Shown here: positions 9,180-20,905 of the stretch, piece after piece | Layout: each line of letters opens with the position of its first letter | Position numbering within the stretch: position 1 is the first letter of the stretch | NCBI GenBank assembly: GCA_029844215.1 | Contig: CM056732.1 | Coordinates: 48,531,007 to 48,595,006 of the forward strand | Length of the DNA: 64,000 bases | Direction: 5' to 3' | Origin: Przewalskia tangutica | Lineage: Eukaryota; Streptophyta; Magnoliopsida; Solanales; Solanaceae | The notes under the pieces: model-generated | Databases searched by the model: none | What the model saw: only the letters and a program-made list of their open reading frames with translations | Told to the model about the DNA's origin: nothing | Program-made: the position numbers and the translations under genes

Positions 9180-10428
9180 TTGTGTATCTCACGGGTAATT
9201 CCGCGAAGACATACGAAGCTGTCTATAACTAAAGATTTCAAAGAAAAAAAAGAAAGAAAAAAAGCAGGAAAAGTAGTAGAAGAAGAAGGAAACAGACAAA
9301 AAGGCAGAGAGAAAAATATGGGAAAATCCAAAAGTCTAAAAGATAGATTAAAAGTGACTGAAGAAGATAGACCAAAGTTTCTTCAAGTCTTAGAACACAA
9401 TAATTAAAGAAAGAAAAGCCTTTACACATCTTTGTATTCGCCTTTGCCCCCAAGAAAAGAATTGCATTTGACTACCTATTACTAGTAAGTCCTAAAGTAG
9501 ACGCAAAGCGGTAAAGCTTTAAGAAGTCTTAATTTAAGACACTATGAAATATGCAATTCACGAGGTGTCAATCATCATTCATTCACAATATCCTTATCAA
9601 CGATTATGAAGAGGGTCTGATGCATTTGGCACTCTCCTTTTGCTTTGAAAGAACACATCAACATAGTGATTTATTTGCTTTTCCTCTGGTTGTTTCTTCT
9701 TCTTCTTCATGTCAACTACCGTTGTGTTGTTTTTCTCTGCAGAGACGACCAACAAGGATAGAAAAACCAACACTAGTAGCCGAGAATGTTCAATTTGCAT
9801 ATTGCTATCTGGAAAGTCAAGTAGGGAAAAGAAGATAATGCTTTCTTTTTTTGGGTCCAATCCAATTCACAAAGGATAGAGGTTATATCAGGAAAGCTAA
9901 ATGGCTTTCTTCTCTTTTAAATGTAAAGTAGGGAGTAGTACTATATATGTATGGTAGAACCTAAACGAGAAAAAGAGAGACTAGTGCTATTGAGTATATA
10001 TGCCCCTGCAAACATGGGACACAATATACGATGAAGGGACTTTCGTGAAAAAGGTATACTATATTCTCTGTGCTTCACGAAAACTTTTTCTTCAAATTTT
10101 GCTTTTCTATATCTTCTTTCAGTCCCTAAAACAGGACCAAATTTGAGTGCACATATATGCATTCATGCTACAGGAAAGTATATAATTGTGAATAAATTTT
10201 TAGCAAAGATAAATATATTATTACAAAAAAATATAAATAACAATAAAAGATTAATATTTTATTACTAAAAAATATAAATAAATGGCAATGAAAAATAGTT
10301 TATCGTTACGAAATTTTTTCCGCATTGAAAGTTATTACAACGACACACAATAACTTTTATTGTGCAAAAAATATTTTTGACAACAATATAACACATAGAC
10401 AATAAAAATATTATTGACAATTTTTTTT
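9180..10428. other. AT-rich intergenic DNA, no gene seen
   Basis: Contains an A/G tract (about 9237-9305), a Lys/Glu-rich 83-aa frame (9156-9407) that only translates that tract, and from about 10200 very AT-rich sequence with repeated aataaaaatat and ttattgac words. No known protein domain in any frame. Confidence 0.5.
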
Positions 10429-10434
10429 GTAGTG
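10200..10434 (-). mobile_element. possible CACTA-like transposon end
   Basis: On the minus strand it begins CACTACAAAAAAAATTGTC (from 10434), the typical CACTA terminus, followed by AT-rich subterminal sequence with short repeated words. I could not find the opposite terminus or a transposase, so it may be a fragment or a MITE. Confidence 0.3.
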
Positions 10435-10987
10435 CCGGAACTTGTCTCTAGTGCTTTATCTTTGTCTGCTTGGAGTTTTTGTCCACTTTAGCGACTAGTC
10501 AGCTTTACCTTTTATAGCTTCTCTCTCTCGCTGTTATGCCTAGAAGCTGTAATGTTGGTTTACAGTTACACCTCAAAAGATGAATACATGGTCAAAATTT
10601 GAATCTTTGATGATGAGAACACTGAAATCTTCACGGTCGCTACATCCATCAATTATCACTTTTCTTTAAAATCAATTTTTCAAATTAAAAAAAACTATCT
10701 TTAAAAACTGACCAAAAGAATCATTCTAACTCATAATCAAACAATGTTTCAAAAATAAAGGACATACCTAAAACTACTTGTAGGACTCGCTGCGATTGAA
10801 TTCTTAGTGATGTCTCTTGAGTTAACTAATACTCCTGTGGCTTATATAGACCTTATGAATGGGCTTTCAAACATTTCTGTTAGTTTGGTGCGACCTAAAT
10901 ATTGAAGCAGTCATATTCTTTCACCAGGAATTTGAAACCTAAATGACCCAAAAAGTAGCTAAAATGATCAAAGTGTTAGCTACACAA
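10435..10987. other. unassigned DNA, no gene seen
   Basis: About 550 bp of AT-rich sequence between the CACTA-like end and the older minus-strand LTR. I see no motif or conserved frame here. Confidence 0.5.
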
Positions 10988-12409
10988 TGGATGTACGGGA
11001 ATAATATATAACTACTACTAATGCTTTGAAATAATAAACTATAATGGTTTACAATACAACAGACTTGAAACCTAACAAGAGTTGTGATAACAACAACAAG
11101 TCTTGTGATCTTGATCTTCTTTCTTGGTTCTTGAGTCGTGGATCTTCTTACAATTTCAGCGAACCTCTTGATCTTTATAACCTGAAACTAAAAGACACTA
11201 AATCTGCTAGTGTTACAAGGGCGCTGTTGAGTCGAGTGATATTCACTATGTCCTTAAGACATGATTGCCCCGTATATATCCTTTTACGATATGGGCAACT
11301 GTCTCTCAAGATAAAACAACAACTAAACAAATGAGCAAAGAAAACTCAAGTGTTTTACATGAATCAAGTTTTCATTTTCTCCGGAAAAGCCCTTTTCCAG
11401 CTGACGCTGTCAGTCTGTGAATTTTCTTCTTGTTGCATCTCGTCGATACGATAGGTTGATTTACCTTACTAGTCATATGCCCTAAAGGTTTACTGTCTGG
11501 ATGTTACTTTTCAACAGATAAGTGAATCGCGCTCAAGTGGGATTTTATAAATACTGATAACTCTCGGATAGAGTATTAGAACGGAAAAATCCATTAGATA
11601 ATGAACTATTGGTTCTAAGCCATCTCTGACGATACTTTATCTCTCCTTACAGTCGAGTTGCTCCTCTCCTATCGGGAAGATTAAAGTGTCTTGAAGCCCC
11701 ATTTCATCTCTTCTCACATTCGTTCGAGCAGCTTCCACTCCTCTCCTGACAGTAGAAAGTCAATGAAGAACCTTTGAGTGTATGAAAGATATGCTAGAGA
11801 GGAAGAAATTCAGAAAAATCTGAACTATACAAAAATGAGGTGTGTTCTACAATTGAGCCAAGAGCCTCAGTTTATAGTGTGTGTAAGATTTCCTCTCATC
11901 TTGAACTAATGACAATCAATTACCATGTAATGACACTTATTGAGAGGTGTTATTCAGCCAAATAATAACTGAATTCATGTGCCAATTCGTGGGGAATCAA
12001 TGCCCCAAACCAGCCCAAAAATCAGAAACTTTTCAGCTCTCAGGGAGGCGCCGCGGCGCCGTGACTCCAGTGATTTACTGCCTCAAAGGCGTCGCGGCGC
12101 TGGCTGGAGGCGCCGCGACCCTTCACAGCCCCGCGGTGATTTCTGACTCATTTTATTTTTTACACATCGTACATTTCTTCCTTCATTTACCAACGTGGAA
12201 CACACGTCATTTGGCCAATAATCGTCCATCATTCTATGTCTCAAACATTTCATTTACGTACCAATATCTATTTCACTAATGAAATTTACGATACTTGACA
12301 CTATGTGTGCACGTGTGTGGAAAACGACGTTTTCGACGTGCGAGACCTCAATTGTTCGAGGTATAAATAATGGGTTAAACTTATTTCCACATTTAGTAAA
12401 TTTCCAACA
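10988..12409 (-). mobile_element. older LTR, minus-strand copy (probably Copia-type)
   Basis: On the minus strand it starts TGTTGGAAATT (from 12409), preceded by the purine-rich aagagagga, and ends GTACATCCA at 10988. These are plausible LTR termini with an adjoining polypurine tract. It shares about 0.7 kb with 8488-9179 in the opposite direction, and holds an extra stretch (about 11370-11755) that the other copy lacks. A GC-rich palindromic patch lies at 12046-12125. The family assignment is a guess from the terminus. Confidence 0.45.
12050..12063. repeat. GC palindrome
   Basis: ggcgccgcggcgcc is a perfect 14-bp palindrome inside a GC-rich patch within otherwise AT-rich DNA. Related cgtcgcggcg and ggcgccgcg words follow within 70 bp. 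Confidence 0.6.
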
Positions 12410-12534
12410 ATCCTCTCTTGAAAGAGATTTTGGCGCACTCACAAGGTGTCTTTCTAGCAATCTTTCGGCGAATCGATGTTGCATTTGGATAGGTAGTCGT
12501 GACTTTGAACCTTCCATAGTAGAATTCCATCGGA
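12410..12534 (-). other. internal end of the older element, split by El-2
   Basis: Sequence beyond the putative polypurine tract of the older LTR. It would continue at 40138 if El-2 (12540-40132) were removed. No protein domain recognised. Confidence 0.35.
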
Positions 12535-12539
12535 CTTAC
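12535..12539. other. target-site duplication of El-2, left (CTTAC)
   Basis: CTTAC lies immediately before the LTR start at 12540 and recurs right after the LTR end at 40132. Five base pairs is the usual Ty3/gypsy length, so the two outer ends, 27.6 kb apart, belong to one insertion. Confidence 0.9.
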
Positions 12540-13314
12540 TGTTACACCCCGTAGTTCCAGGGTATATATGTGAGGACGTACGTGTTACACCCCGAATTTG
12601 CAGGACATGTTTTAAGAAAGTACGTAAGAACTCATAAGCGTCAAGATTTGAGACTTGTAAAAAAATTTAGCGAAATTATGAAATTGTCGGAAAATGTATT
12701 ATTGTGACGAATGGGAGGGCGACATGTGTCACCCCCCCCTTAATGTGCCTTGGACGAAAAATAGCATGGCTAAGATGGTCATTGACCATAGTCTTGTATG
12801 ACTAAGTCTTCCAAGTTGTAGCTTGATAATCTTGACTAAGTCAAAGGACCCACATAAGTCTTGATTTTTGCTAAGACCTTATCCTAGCCACCCAAATGGT
12901 TGCATCTTGACCCTCCATGTCCCTTTATATTACTACTAGTAGCAAGAGAGAGCCAACACTTAGAAAATTTTCACAAAAAAATTGGATGAGCATAGGCACA
13001 AGCTCTCGGGTTCACCTTGGAGAAAAAAGAAAAATCTTTGTTCCTTGTTCTTTTAGCTCCCCACTTTAAACCAAGGTTCCTAAGTGTGTTGTAAGCATAT
13101 CTCAATAGAAAAATCTCGGAAAAAGATAGTTTTCGGGTTAGTCGCAAAGTGAAAACCTAGTGGCTTTCTAGGTTTTGGATTGGAAGTTTGAAGGAAAGTT
13201 GTTGGTGTGGTTCTAAGGGTCTCAAGTAGCGGATTGAAGTATCTTGAAGAGGCTCTAGGTTGCTAAGGAGCGACTTCGGATTTGGAGTTGGATTAGGATT
13301 CGTTGAGGTATAAT

Positions 13315-13324
13315 CTTATTCTTT
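13315..13324 (+). promoter_or_regulatory. donor-like site in S1 (cgttgag|gtata)
   Basis: gttgag|gtataatc sits where the other LTR families have atcgag|gtaa, after a similar ggagcg / taggatt leader. Predicted from position and motif only. Confidence 0.3.
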
Positions 13325-14780
13325 GAAAGTGTTACAAGATTATTTATATTGTTGTTAGCTATACTTGTTGCTAGCATGAAGTATATGTGTTGAAGTTTGT
13401 AAGGATTATGGATTGATTGTGGCCTTGGAAATCCGAAATGTAATGTGAGCCATGTTAAGTTAGATTACAATTTGGTCGTAATTATAATCGCCGCATGTTT
13501 TGACTTGAAGATTATAGTAGTTATAATTGGTTGCGACTTGATATCATGTTATGCTAACAACTTGGATTGAATTGGAAATTGGATAAGAATTAATGTTGTA
13601 GTACCTCAATGTAGCCGAATTGGCCAAGTATGTTGTATTAGATTAATATCGTTTGTGGGGCGGACTTTTACACGCCCGATGGCGTGTAATCCTATTGTTG
13701 ATTGCATTGGTGTGACCTTAAATGTGGCGTGTTTGGTTATTGTATTCGGCCTTGAAAAAGGTGGCAAAGTATGTAAACACAAAGGAGGTGCTGTCCGATT
13801 TTCCGTAGAATTTAATGACTTAGCACTTAGAATATTCTACGTTTGAAGTAAGAGGTTAATGGACGTATGGTGACCATTATAGGTGGAAGTACTAAGTATA
13901 GCGTATCCTACTTGAAGGATGGAATATCTATCAAGGTTGAAGTACTTTGGAGCATTTTGCTACTTGTCGGCAATCGTCACGAGGTATGTGAACCTCTTCC
14001 TTCCTTTGGCATGATTCTATGTATGGAATATACATGTGGTATCATTTCATGTTTCCTTCTACTCTTAGAAGTTAAGAGGGAGTTGGGTGATTTACTCTAT
14101 GTAGAACTTTTCCTATCTTTTGAGCACGACTAGTTGCACGTATGTAGTACGGTAGACGAACAACACCTTGATATCCTTTACTACTTTTATGAATAGCCAA
14201 GTCGGGTGAGTTAGGAGATTAACTCATTTCTTTGAAAGAATAAAGGATGTCTCCAGTATTATTAAGGTTAAGGGACTTGGAGAATTTTGAAGTATGTGAT
14301 ACTTGTTAGCTTTAAACGTATAAGTCCTCGATAGGAAATTGTATTTTGGCTAAGGCATAAAGTGAATATAACGACTTTATGGGGAGTTGGTTATATTTGC
14401 TTTATGGAAAGATAAATGACTTGATTTTAGTGAAAAGGCAACTTGATTTTAAAGCATCAATTGCCTAAGGTTTTATAATAAAAGGAGTCGCTTGAGTTCT
14501 AAAGGTTAAGAGACTAATTGTATTTTTGAAAGTTAAAAGAAATGATTTGAAATAAAGAAGGGCAAATTGTTTTAAAGGTACCAATTGCTTAGGGTTTTTA
14601 ATAAAGAAGTCACTTAATTTAGAAGCCGGTAATTGTAGTTCTAAAAAGGTATTGTGACTTGTCTTGAATGGTGGATAGGACTTGATACTATAGTTGTTAG
14701 TATCTGGGAAGTTTTATATTGAACAAGAGTCTTTCTAAAGTAGAGAGTCGTGTACGTTGGGTTAAATTCGGGTTCTTTAT

Positions 14781-15190
14781 GACATTATCGACCGAGAATG
14801 GGCGCAAGATACCTTTACGCGCACTATATGACATTATCGACCCGAGAATGGGCCGCAAGATACCTTTACGCGCACTATATGACATTATCGACCCGTGAAT
14901 GGGTCGGGCAAGATACCCACGCGCACTATATGACATTATCGACCAGAACGGGCGGGCGAGATACCTTACGCGCACTATATGACATTATCGACCGAGAACG
15001 GGCCGCAAAGATACCTTTACGCGCATATGACATTATCGACCCGTGAATGGCGGGTAGTATACCTGCACGCGCACTATATGACATTATCGACCGGGAACGG
15101 GCCGAAGTATACCTTTATGGCGCACTATATGATATTATCGTCCCGAAATGGGCCGCAAGATACCTGTACGGGCGCACTATGTGACCTTGA
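14781..15190 (+). repeat. 50-bp tandem array in S1
   Basis: Eight to nine copies of a unit starting gacattatcgaccc and including gggccgcaagatacc and acgcgcactatat; starts at about 14781, 14830, 14881, 14932, 14981, 15029, 15080, 15131. Units differ mainly by loss of C or G in CCCG and GGCC motifs. Overlapping reading frames on both strands are repeat translations. Confidence 0.85.
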
Positions 15191-16362
15191 TCGCGCGTCC
15201 AGTTGGGCCGGTAGTATAAGCGCCCCCTCGCCTGGATGTACATATGAAAGATAAGTAAGTTATATAGAAATGAACTTAATGATTTTTCCTAATCATGTGC
15301 GTAAGAATGTGGCTATAACCTTTATTGAAAATGGGAAAAGATATTGATGTGAAATTAAGTTCAATAGTGATCGACACGGCGGGATCCGGTATGTATTTTT
15401 ATACTTGTCTCTGTCATTCTTTTTACGCTTATGATCACATTTCAGACGTTATTTACTCCATATTCGTACTGTTATCACCCCGCCGAGGCTGCGTTCATGC
15501 CGCAGTTTTAGGTATCAGGTTGGTGATCCTTGCTCTTAGGATCTCGGTTGATTTTGGGAAAAAGCTCCATTTGCTCGAGGCTTATCTCTTGTACGGTTTT
15601 CCACGGTAGTAGATTCATGTATATTCGGGGTATGGCGGGGCCTGTCCCGCCACGATTGTTATGATAGAAACTCTTAGAGTGCAGTAGTCACATATTTGTG
15701 GGTCGGTTGTAAAGAAATGAGGCAACCGCTTGGTTGTATATATTTATGTCGGAAGGTAGCCATCGGCTAACCCGTTGTTTATACTGTTGTTTTATTTTTA
15801 GTTTCATGTATGTTCCGTTGATTATCTCGATGTATACTGTAAGGGTGCCTGTGTAGGGCACCGATCAGCGATCGGGGTCGTCGTGATGACGATGCGTATG
15901 AGAATACGACACAAAAATCGGAAAGGAAGAAAGATGTGATTTTTCGGAAAAGATTCCGGATTTTGTGAAGGAAAAATGTTCGTTAAAGGGAATTGGATTC
16001 CCAGATTTGGTATTCGGACTTTTTGGAATTTTTGAGAATTATGGAATTTTATTTCCGGAATTGGTCACGTGGGGCCCACGGGAGAATTTACGGTTTGGTG
16101 GGGGCCACTTTATTTTCGGATTTTTGGCATTACGGATATTTTCGAAAGATGAAATATTTTGGACGAGTAGGGCGTCACATGGCACCCCCAATGTGGCTCA
16201 TTGGCCGAAAATTAGGGGAACCACATGGCTTGGACGTTTTGGGGGGACAAGTGGCAAGCCACTTGTCCCATTTTTGTGGTGGACATTTGGTTGGCAAATT
16301 ACCCACACACTTGGACCCAATCTTCACCATACACTTGCCTAGATCTTGGCCATTGATTTCTC

Positions 16363-16370
16363 TATAAATA
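16363..16370 (+). promoter_or_regulatory. TATA box of El-2 5' LTR
   Basis: tataaata followed by a C run, the same context as in the other LTRs (ccattgatttctc before it). Confidence 0.6.
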
Positions 16371-16757
16371 CCCCCCTTAATGCAAGACTTCTTCATCCAC
16401 ACTTAGAGAGTTTCCAAGTCTTGAAAAATTCTCTCCCTTTCCTTGAGCTCGGCCATGGGCTGAAATTGTGAGCTAAAGTTGTCCAAAATTCTTAAAGTTT
16501 TAAGTGTTCTTCCTTAGAGTGTTAGGAAGATTGTGTACCAAGAGTTGGAAAATATTTCACACCCCTAGCCTAGAAACCTTACCTTGGCCGAAACTTGCCA
16601 TAGTTTGAGCCTAAGTGTTCTTCACTTTTTGGAGTTGGATCTTGAAGAGAAGTTGTTTAGAAACTTCTAAGGGTTGCTCGGAGCGGGTTGGAGCATAAGG
16701 AATTGGAGCTAAGCGTTGCTCAGGATCGACTTATAATCTTGGATAATTTTGGGCTTA

Positions 16758-16768
16758 TCGAGGTAATG
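16758..16768 (+). promoter_or_regulatory. donor-like site in El-2 5' LTR
   Basis: ttatcgag|gtaatg, conserved with El-1, El-3 and the minus-strand elements. About 390 nt downstream of the TATA box. Confidence 0.35.
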
Positions 16769-17245
16769 ATCTATGTCCCTCTATTGTAGTTGGATATTAC
16801 GTATTGTAGTAATTTAGAATTGAGTATAAGATATATTGGATGGTGGTTTAGAAAGAATTGAATCAGATTTACATTGGATTTCTGATGAGACTTGTAGTAT
16901 TATTGTGGGCGATGTTGTACACGTCCAGGTTAGGCGTGTAACCCCACTTTCGAGTTGTTGGGTTAGTAGCGGGCCGTGTTATGGGAGGCGATTTATGTGG
17001 TTGCGGGGGGGAGGTGCTGCCGAATTTTCCGTAGAATATGGAACCTTGTATTTAGAAATGTTCTACGAAGGGATCTAGAAGTTGATAGACGTTTTGTGGC
17101 CTTTATAGGTTGAAGTACTACGAGTATCATATTCTACTTGGAGGGTGGAAAAGGCTAGCAGGGTTACAGTACTTTGGAGCGTTTTGCTAATTGTCGATAA
17201 TCGTCGCGAGGTATGTGAACCTCTTCCTATCTTTTCTAGCATGAT

Positions 17246-18644
17246 TGTTATACCCCGTATTTCCAGAGTATGTACGTAAGGGCGTACGTACGAAAGCCTA
17301 GCCTTAAAGTTTAGGCACAAGACGTTTTTTTGGGCACAACTCATTAAAAGAATCGTTTTCCGACGAAACGTTTTACACAACTCGCGTAGGATAAATTCCG
17401 GCTATGTCATTTCTAATTTTTGCGGATTTTTCCGAGAGACGAAACATTTTGGACCAACGAGAGGGCGACACTTGTCACCCTCTCATTGATGGATGTGGGG
17501 CGGCATTATGGCCGATTGGAAGAGCTTATTTTGTCAAGTAGTTGGTAGGATATTTTGTGTAGTAGATAGAATGGACACTTGCCTAAATCCTCACCCTACA
17601 CTTGCCTTGCACTTGACATCATCTTGGCCATTGGTTGGCCATGGCTTGACCTATAAATACCCCCTTAAGATGAAGAGTTCTTCATCCACCAATTCCTCTC
17701 CAAGTCTTGAAAATCCTCCCTCTCCGAGCCTTTTCGTCCAAGCCTTCACCCCTCGAGTGAAGCTTAGCGAGGCTACCACCCCTAGCCTAGCCTAAACCTA
17801 CCCCCTCCTTGGTAGAAAAGTTGCCTTCTAGTATTGTTATAATGCCCAAAATACCCTAGCCCAAATCCCTTAGTTCTTAGTAGAAGTTGTGAAGAACTTC
17901 TAAGGGTTCTTGGAGCTATCGGAGCGTACAAATTAGGAGCTAAACCTTGCTCAGGAGCGACGTTTAAATTGGATAATTTTTGGGCTTATCGAGGTAAATA
18001 AACTTATCCTTCTTTTGTAATTAGAGAATACATACTGTAGAAGTATAGGAATAAGTATAAATACTTAGAAGGATATTACAAAATAGAATTGAATCATATC
18101 ACAGAGAAGGGTATAAAGAAGAATAATTGAACAGTACTACATAGACTGTTTTACTGATCGTATAGCTTACCGGTAGGGAAGTGCCCAAATTCCCATAGAA
18201 TAGAGAACCCTCGCTTAGAGCTTTATACAATCTGATCAGACGTTGATAGACGTGTTGGTATTATAGTCGATTCTCTACGCGACATATTCGACTTGGCAGG
18301 AGGTTTTCGCCGAGAAGGTATGTGTTTCTTCCTAAGCATGATATTTTAACATATATATATATAGTACGGTAGACGTACATGTGTTAACTGAATAATAATC
18401 ACGGCAATGTCTTTTGACTTAAGCCTGAATAATAACTACGGCAATGTCTTTTGACTTAAGCCTGAATAATAAGAATCCTGATGCATTTCAAAAGAATACT
18501 GAATCATTTTTAACAGAAGAGAAATATTTGGTTTTTAAAACAAAAGCTTAAGAGTTACACTAGCTTTATGGGAAGTTAGGTATAACAACTTAAGAAAGAT
18601 AAAAAGGAACTGTTTACTTGTTTGTTTATAAAAGCCTTGTATTG
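17246..18644 (+). mobile_element. truncated El-3 LTR piece at the same site as El-3
   Basis: Starts TGTTATACCCCG exactly after ctagcatgat, as complete El-3 does at 24824, and is nearly identical to 24824-26251 until ccttgtattg. It then breaks off without an LTR tail and is followed after a 6-bp filler (taaaga) by El-2 LTR sequence. It includes a TATA box at 17652-17659. The shared junction indicates a copied segment rather than a second insertion. Confidence 0.85.
17652..17659 (+). promoter_or_regulatory. TATA box in truncated El-3 LTR piece
   Basis: tataaata followed by cccc; copy of 25230-25237. Confidence 0.55.
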
Positions 18645-18650
18645 TAAAGA

Positions 18651-19412
18651 TAAAGTTTTAAGTGTTCTTCCTTAGAGTGTTAGGAAGATTGTGTACCAAG
18701 AGTTGGAAAATATTTCACACCCCTAGCCTAGAAACCTTACCTTGGCCGAAACTTGCCATAGTTTGAGCCTAAGTGTTCTTCACTTTTTGGAGTTGGATCT
18801 TGAAGAGAAGTTGTTTAGAAACTTCTAAGGGTTGCTCGGAGCGGGTTGGAGCATAAGGAATTGGAGCTAAGCGTTGCTCAAGATCGACTTATAATCTTGG
18901 ATAATTTTGGACTTATCGAGGTAATGATCTATGTCCCTCTATTGTAGTTGGATATTACATATTGTAGTAATTTAGAATTGAGTATAAGATATATTGGAAG
19001 GATGTTTATAAAGAATTGAATCAGTATTTACATTGGGTGTATTCTGATGACTTGTAGTATTATTGTGGGGCAGTGTTGTACACATCCGGTTAGACGTGTA
19101 ACCCCCCCCCCCCCCTTTTGGAGTTGTTGGCTTAGTAGCGGGCCTTGTTAGAGGAGGAGATTTATGTGGTTGCGGGGGAGAGGTGCTGTCGAATTTTTCG
19201 TAGAATATGGAACCTTGTATTTAGAAATGTTCTACGAAGGGATCTAGAAGTTGATAGACGTTTTGTGGCCTTTATAGGTTGAAGTACTACGAGTAGCATA
19301 TTCTACTTGGAGGTGGAAAAGGCTAGCGAGTTCTGATACTTTGGAGCGTTTCGCTAATTGTCGATAATCGTCGCGAGGTATGTGAACCTCTTCCTATCTT
19401 TTCTAGCATGAT
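18651..19412 (+). repeat. duplicated segment of El-2 LTR
   Basis: Repeats 16493-17245 in the same orientation (starts taaagttttaagtg, ends tctagcatgat). Unlike the first copy it continues uninterrupted past atgat into gttgtgaactatg, so it preserves the empty target site of El-3. Confidence 0.85.
19099..19118 (+). repeat. poly-C tract in El-2 LTR
   Basis: A long C run after cgtgtaa; the homologous position has 4 Cs at about 16943 and longer runs at about 24513 and (as C on the plus strand of a minus LTR) near 63487. Length is either truly unstable or poorly resolved. Confidence 0.6.
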
Positions 19413-19681
19413 GTTGTGAACTATGTAGTACGGTGAGCGTCACGGTGCTAAACGAATTTTGGTTGGTTTAAAGCATAAAGTGTTATAATGGCTTTTTGGG
19501 AAGTTAATTATAACAACTTTATGTAGGTAAAAGAATGATTTACTGATTTTAAAAGATAAGAGACTGGACTTATAGTTGACTTGATATGAAATGTGAAGAA
19601 CTTGAATTATATTAGAAGTTGTGAAACCTCATTCGTGAGTAATGAGTACTTGGTTTTTAAAAGAATAATGTTACATTAATT

Positions 19682-19843
19682 TCGGAAATGGGAATAAGAA
19701 TCGAACAAGCCAATGCAGCGTTAATAAAGGAAAAAGTAATGACAATTAATTATATTAAAACCAGTAGAAACCTCCATCTGCATAGAAGCTAAGATAAGAC
19801 AAAATTGTATTACATTTCCTAGATCATGGCTGCTCTAATAAGA
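19682..19843 (+). repeat. conserved 160-bp LTR module (El-2 5' LTR)
   Basis: Holds the tctgcatagaagctaagat core, as at 598-758. Confidence 0.7.
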
Positions 19844-20305
19844 ATTATTATAATCAAGTTTTGGTTTTCTTAAAATTGCAAAGTAAGGAACTTGATTTTC
19901 TAAAAGAAAAGAGACTTAAGAATTTGAAGTGTTTTGGTTTAAAAGAAAGGCATGGTTTTGTCTTAAATTGGTTTAAAACATAAAGTGTTATAATAGCTTT
20001 ATGGGAAGTTAGTTATAACGACTTTATGGAAACAAAAGAATGATTTTATTATTGGATTTAAAATGGTAACTTGACTTTAAAAGGAGAAGTGATGTGGTTT
20101 AAAAATAAGGTACGGGAATTGTGTTGGTTTACTTAAAATAATAGTTACTCTGTTTTGGATACTACAGTGTTAGTATCAGTGACTTCTTGTGAAGGAAATG
20201 GATATTTGTAAGAGAATCGAGTATGGTAATTTGCTTGTGCTTGCTTGTGATAGCCTTGTTGTGTAAAAGTTGTATTCTTATGATCGCGTCTCTCGATGGA
20301 GGCGG

Positions 20306-20905
20306 TATATTGTTATTATTGATACATGGACATGTCCGCACGATGAAGAATTAGGGGCATGCGGCCACGCGGAGTTAATCACGGTATATTGTTATTGTTG
20401 TTACATGGACATGTCTGCGCGATGAAGAATTAGGGGCATGTGGCCGTCTGGCGGGGTTGATTACAGTATATTGTTGTTATTGTTACATGGACATGTTCGC
20501 GATGAAGAATTCCGGGGCATGTGGCGTCGGCGGGTTGACTACGGTATATTGTTATTATTGTTACATGGACATATACGCAACTGAAGAATTAGGGGCATGT
20601 GGCGTCTGGCGAGGTTGATTACGGTATATTGTTATTATTGTTACATGGACATGTCTGCACGATGAAGAATTTGGGCATGTGGCGTCGGCGAGGTTGATTA
20701 CGGTATATTGTTGTTATTGTTACATGGACATGTCTGCACGATGAAGAATTCGGGGCATGTGGCGTCGCGAGGTTGATTACCGGTATATTGTTATTATTGT
20801 TAAATGGACATATACTGCGATGAAGAATTTCGGGGCATGTGGCCACGCGGCGGGTTGATTACGGGATATGGTTATTCATCCGGACATGTCTACACCGATG
20901 GAGAA
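20306..20905 (+). repeat. about 79-bp tandem array, El-2 5' LTR
   Basis: Eight units with cggtatattgttattattg, acatggacatgtctgc and gatgaagaatt. The matching array in the 3' LTR (38866-39540) also has eight units but a period of about 86 bp. The missing bases are at CCGG, CTGCACC and TTCCGGGGG motifs. Also read as minus-strand frames with NNNNN runs, which are not genes. Confidence 0.85.

Larger units (their letters stand above)
12583..15895 (+). mobile_element. S1: solo LTR inserted in El-2 5' LTR
   Basis: Starts TGTTACACCCCGAATTTGC and ends in a damaged form of the LTR tail (gggtcgtcgtgatga...). It is flanked by gtacg (12578-12582) and gtatg (15896-15900), a 5-bp duplication with one change, and the El-2 LTR sequence is continuous across it. 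No internal region, so it is a solo LTR. It is closest to the LTR of El-6 (56933-58865), with the same head followed by acatgttttaag. It contains a 50-bp tandem array. Confidence 0.85.
15896..17245 (+). mobile_element. El-2 5' LTR continuation, first part
   Basis: Resumes the LTR after S1 and is nearly identical to 23474-24823 in the 3' LTR. It ends in ctagcatgat at the point where El-3-type LTR sequence starts. The 124-125-aa frames at 15965-16367 and their counterparts at 23540-23945 lie upstream of or across the TATA box in overlapping frames and are not credible genes. Confidence 0.85.

Noticed and set aside
9156..9407. 83-aa Lys/Glu-rich frame
   Set aside because: It is the translation of an A/G tract with no homologue I recognise and no regulatory context.
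12254..12517. 87-aa minus-strand frame near El-2 (possible host gene)
   Set aside because: Composition is not protein-like, and it crosses the putative LTR start of an older element.
15965..16367. Overlapping 125-aa and 124-aa frames, repeated at 23540-23945
   Set aside because: They lie upstream of and across the LTR TATA box, overlap in two frames, and are conserved only because the LTRs are copies.
17493..17795. 100-aa frame starting MWGGIMADWKS, also at 25071 and 32353
   Set aside because: Spans the TATA box of El-3-type LTRs; its C-terminus changes in each copy because of indels.
17246..18644. Independent second insertion of an El-3-type LTR
   Set aside because: The junction base and about 1.35 kb of flank are the same as at 24824, and there is no LTR tail or right-hand duplication.
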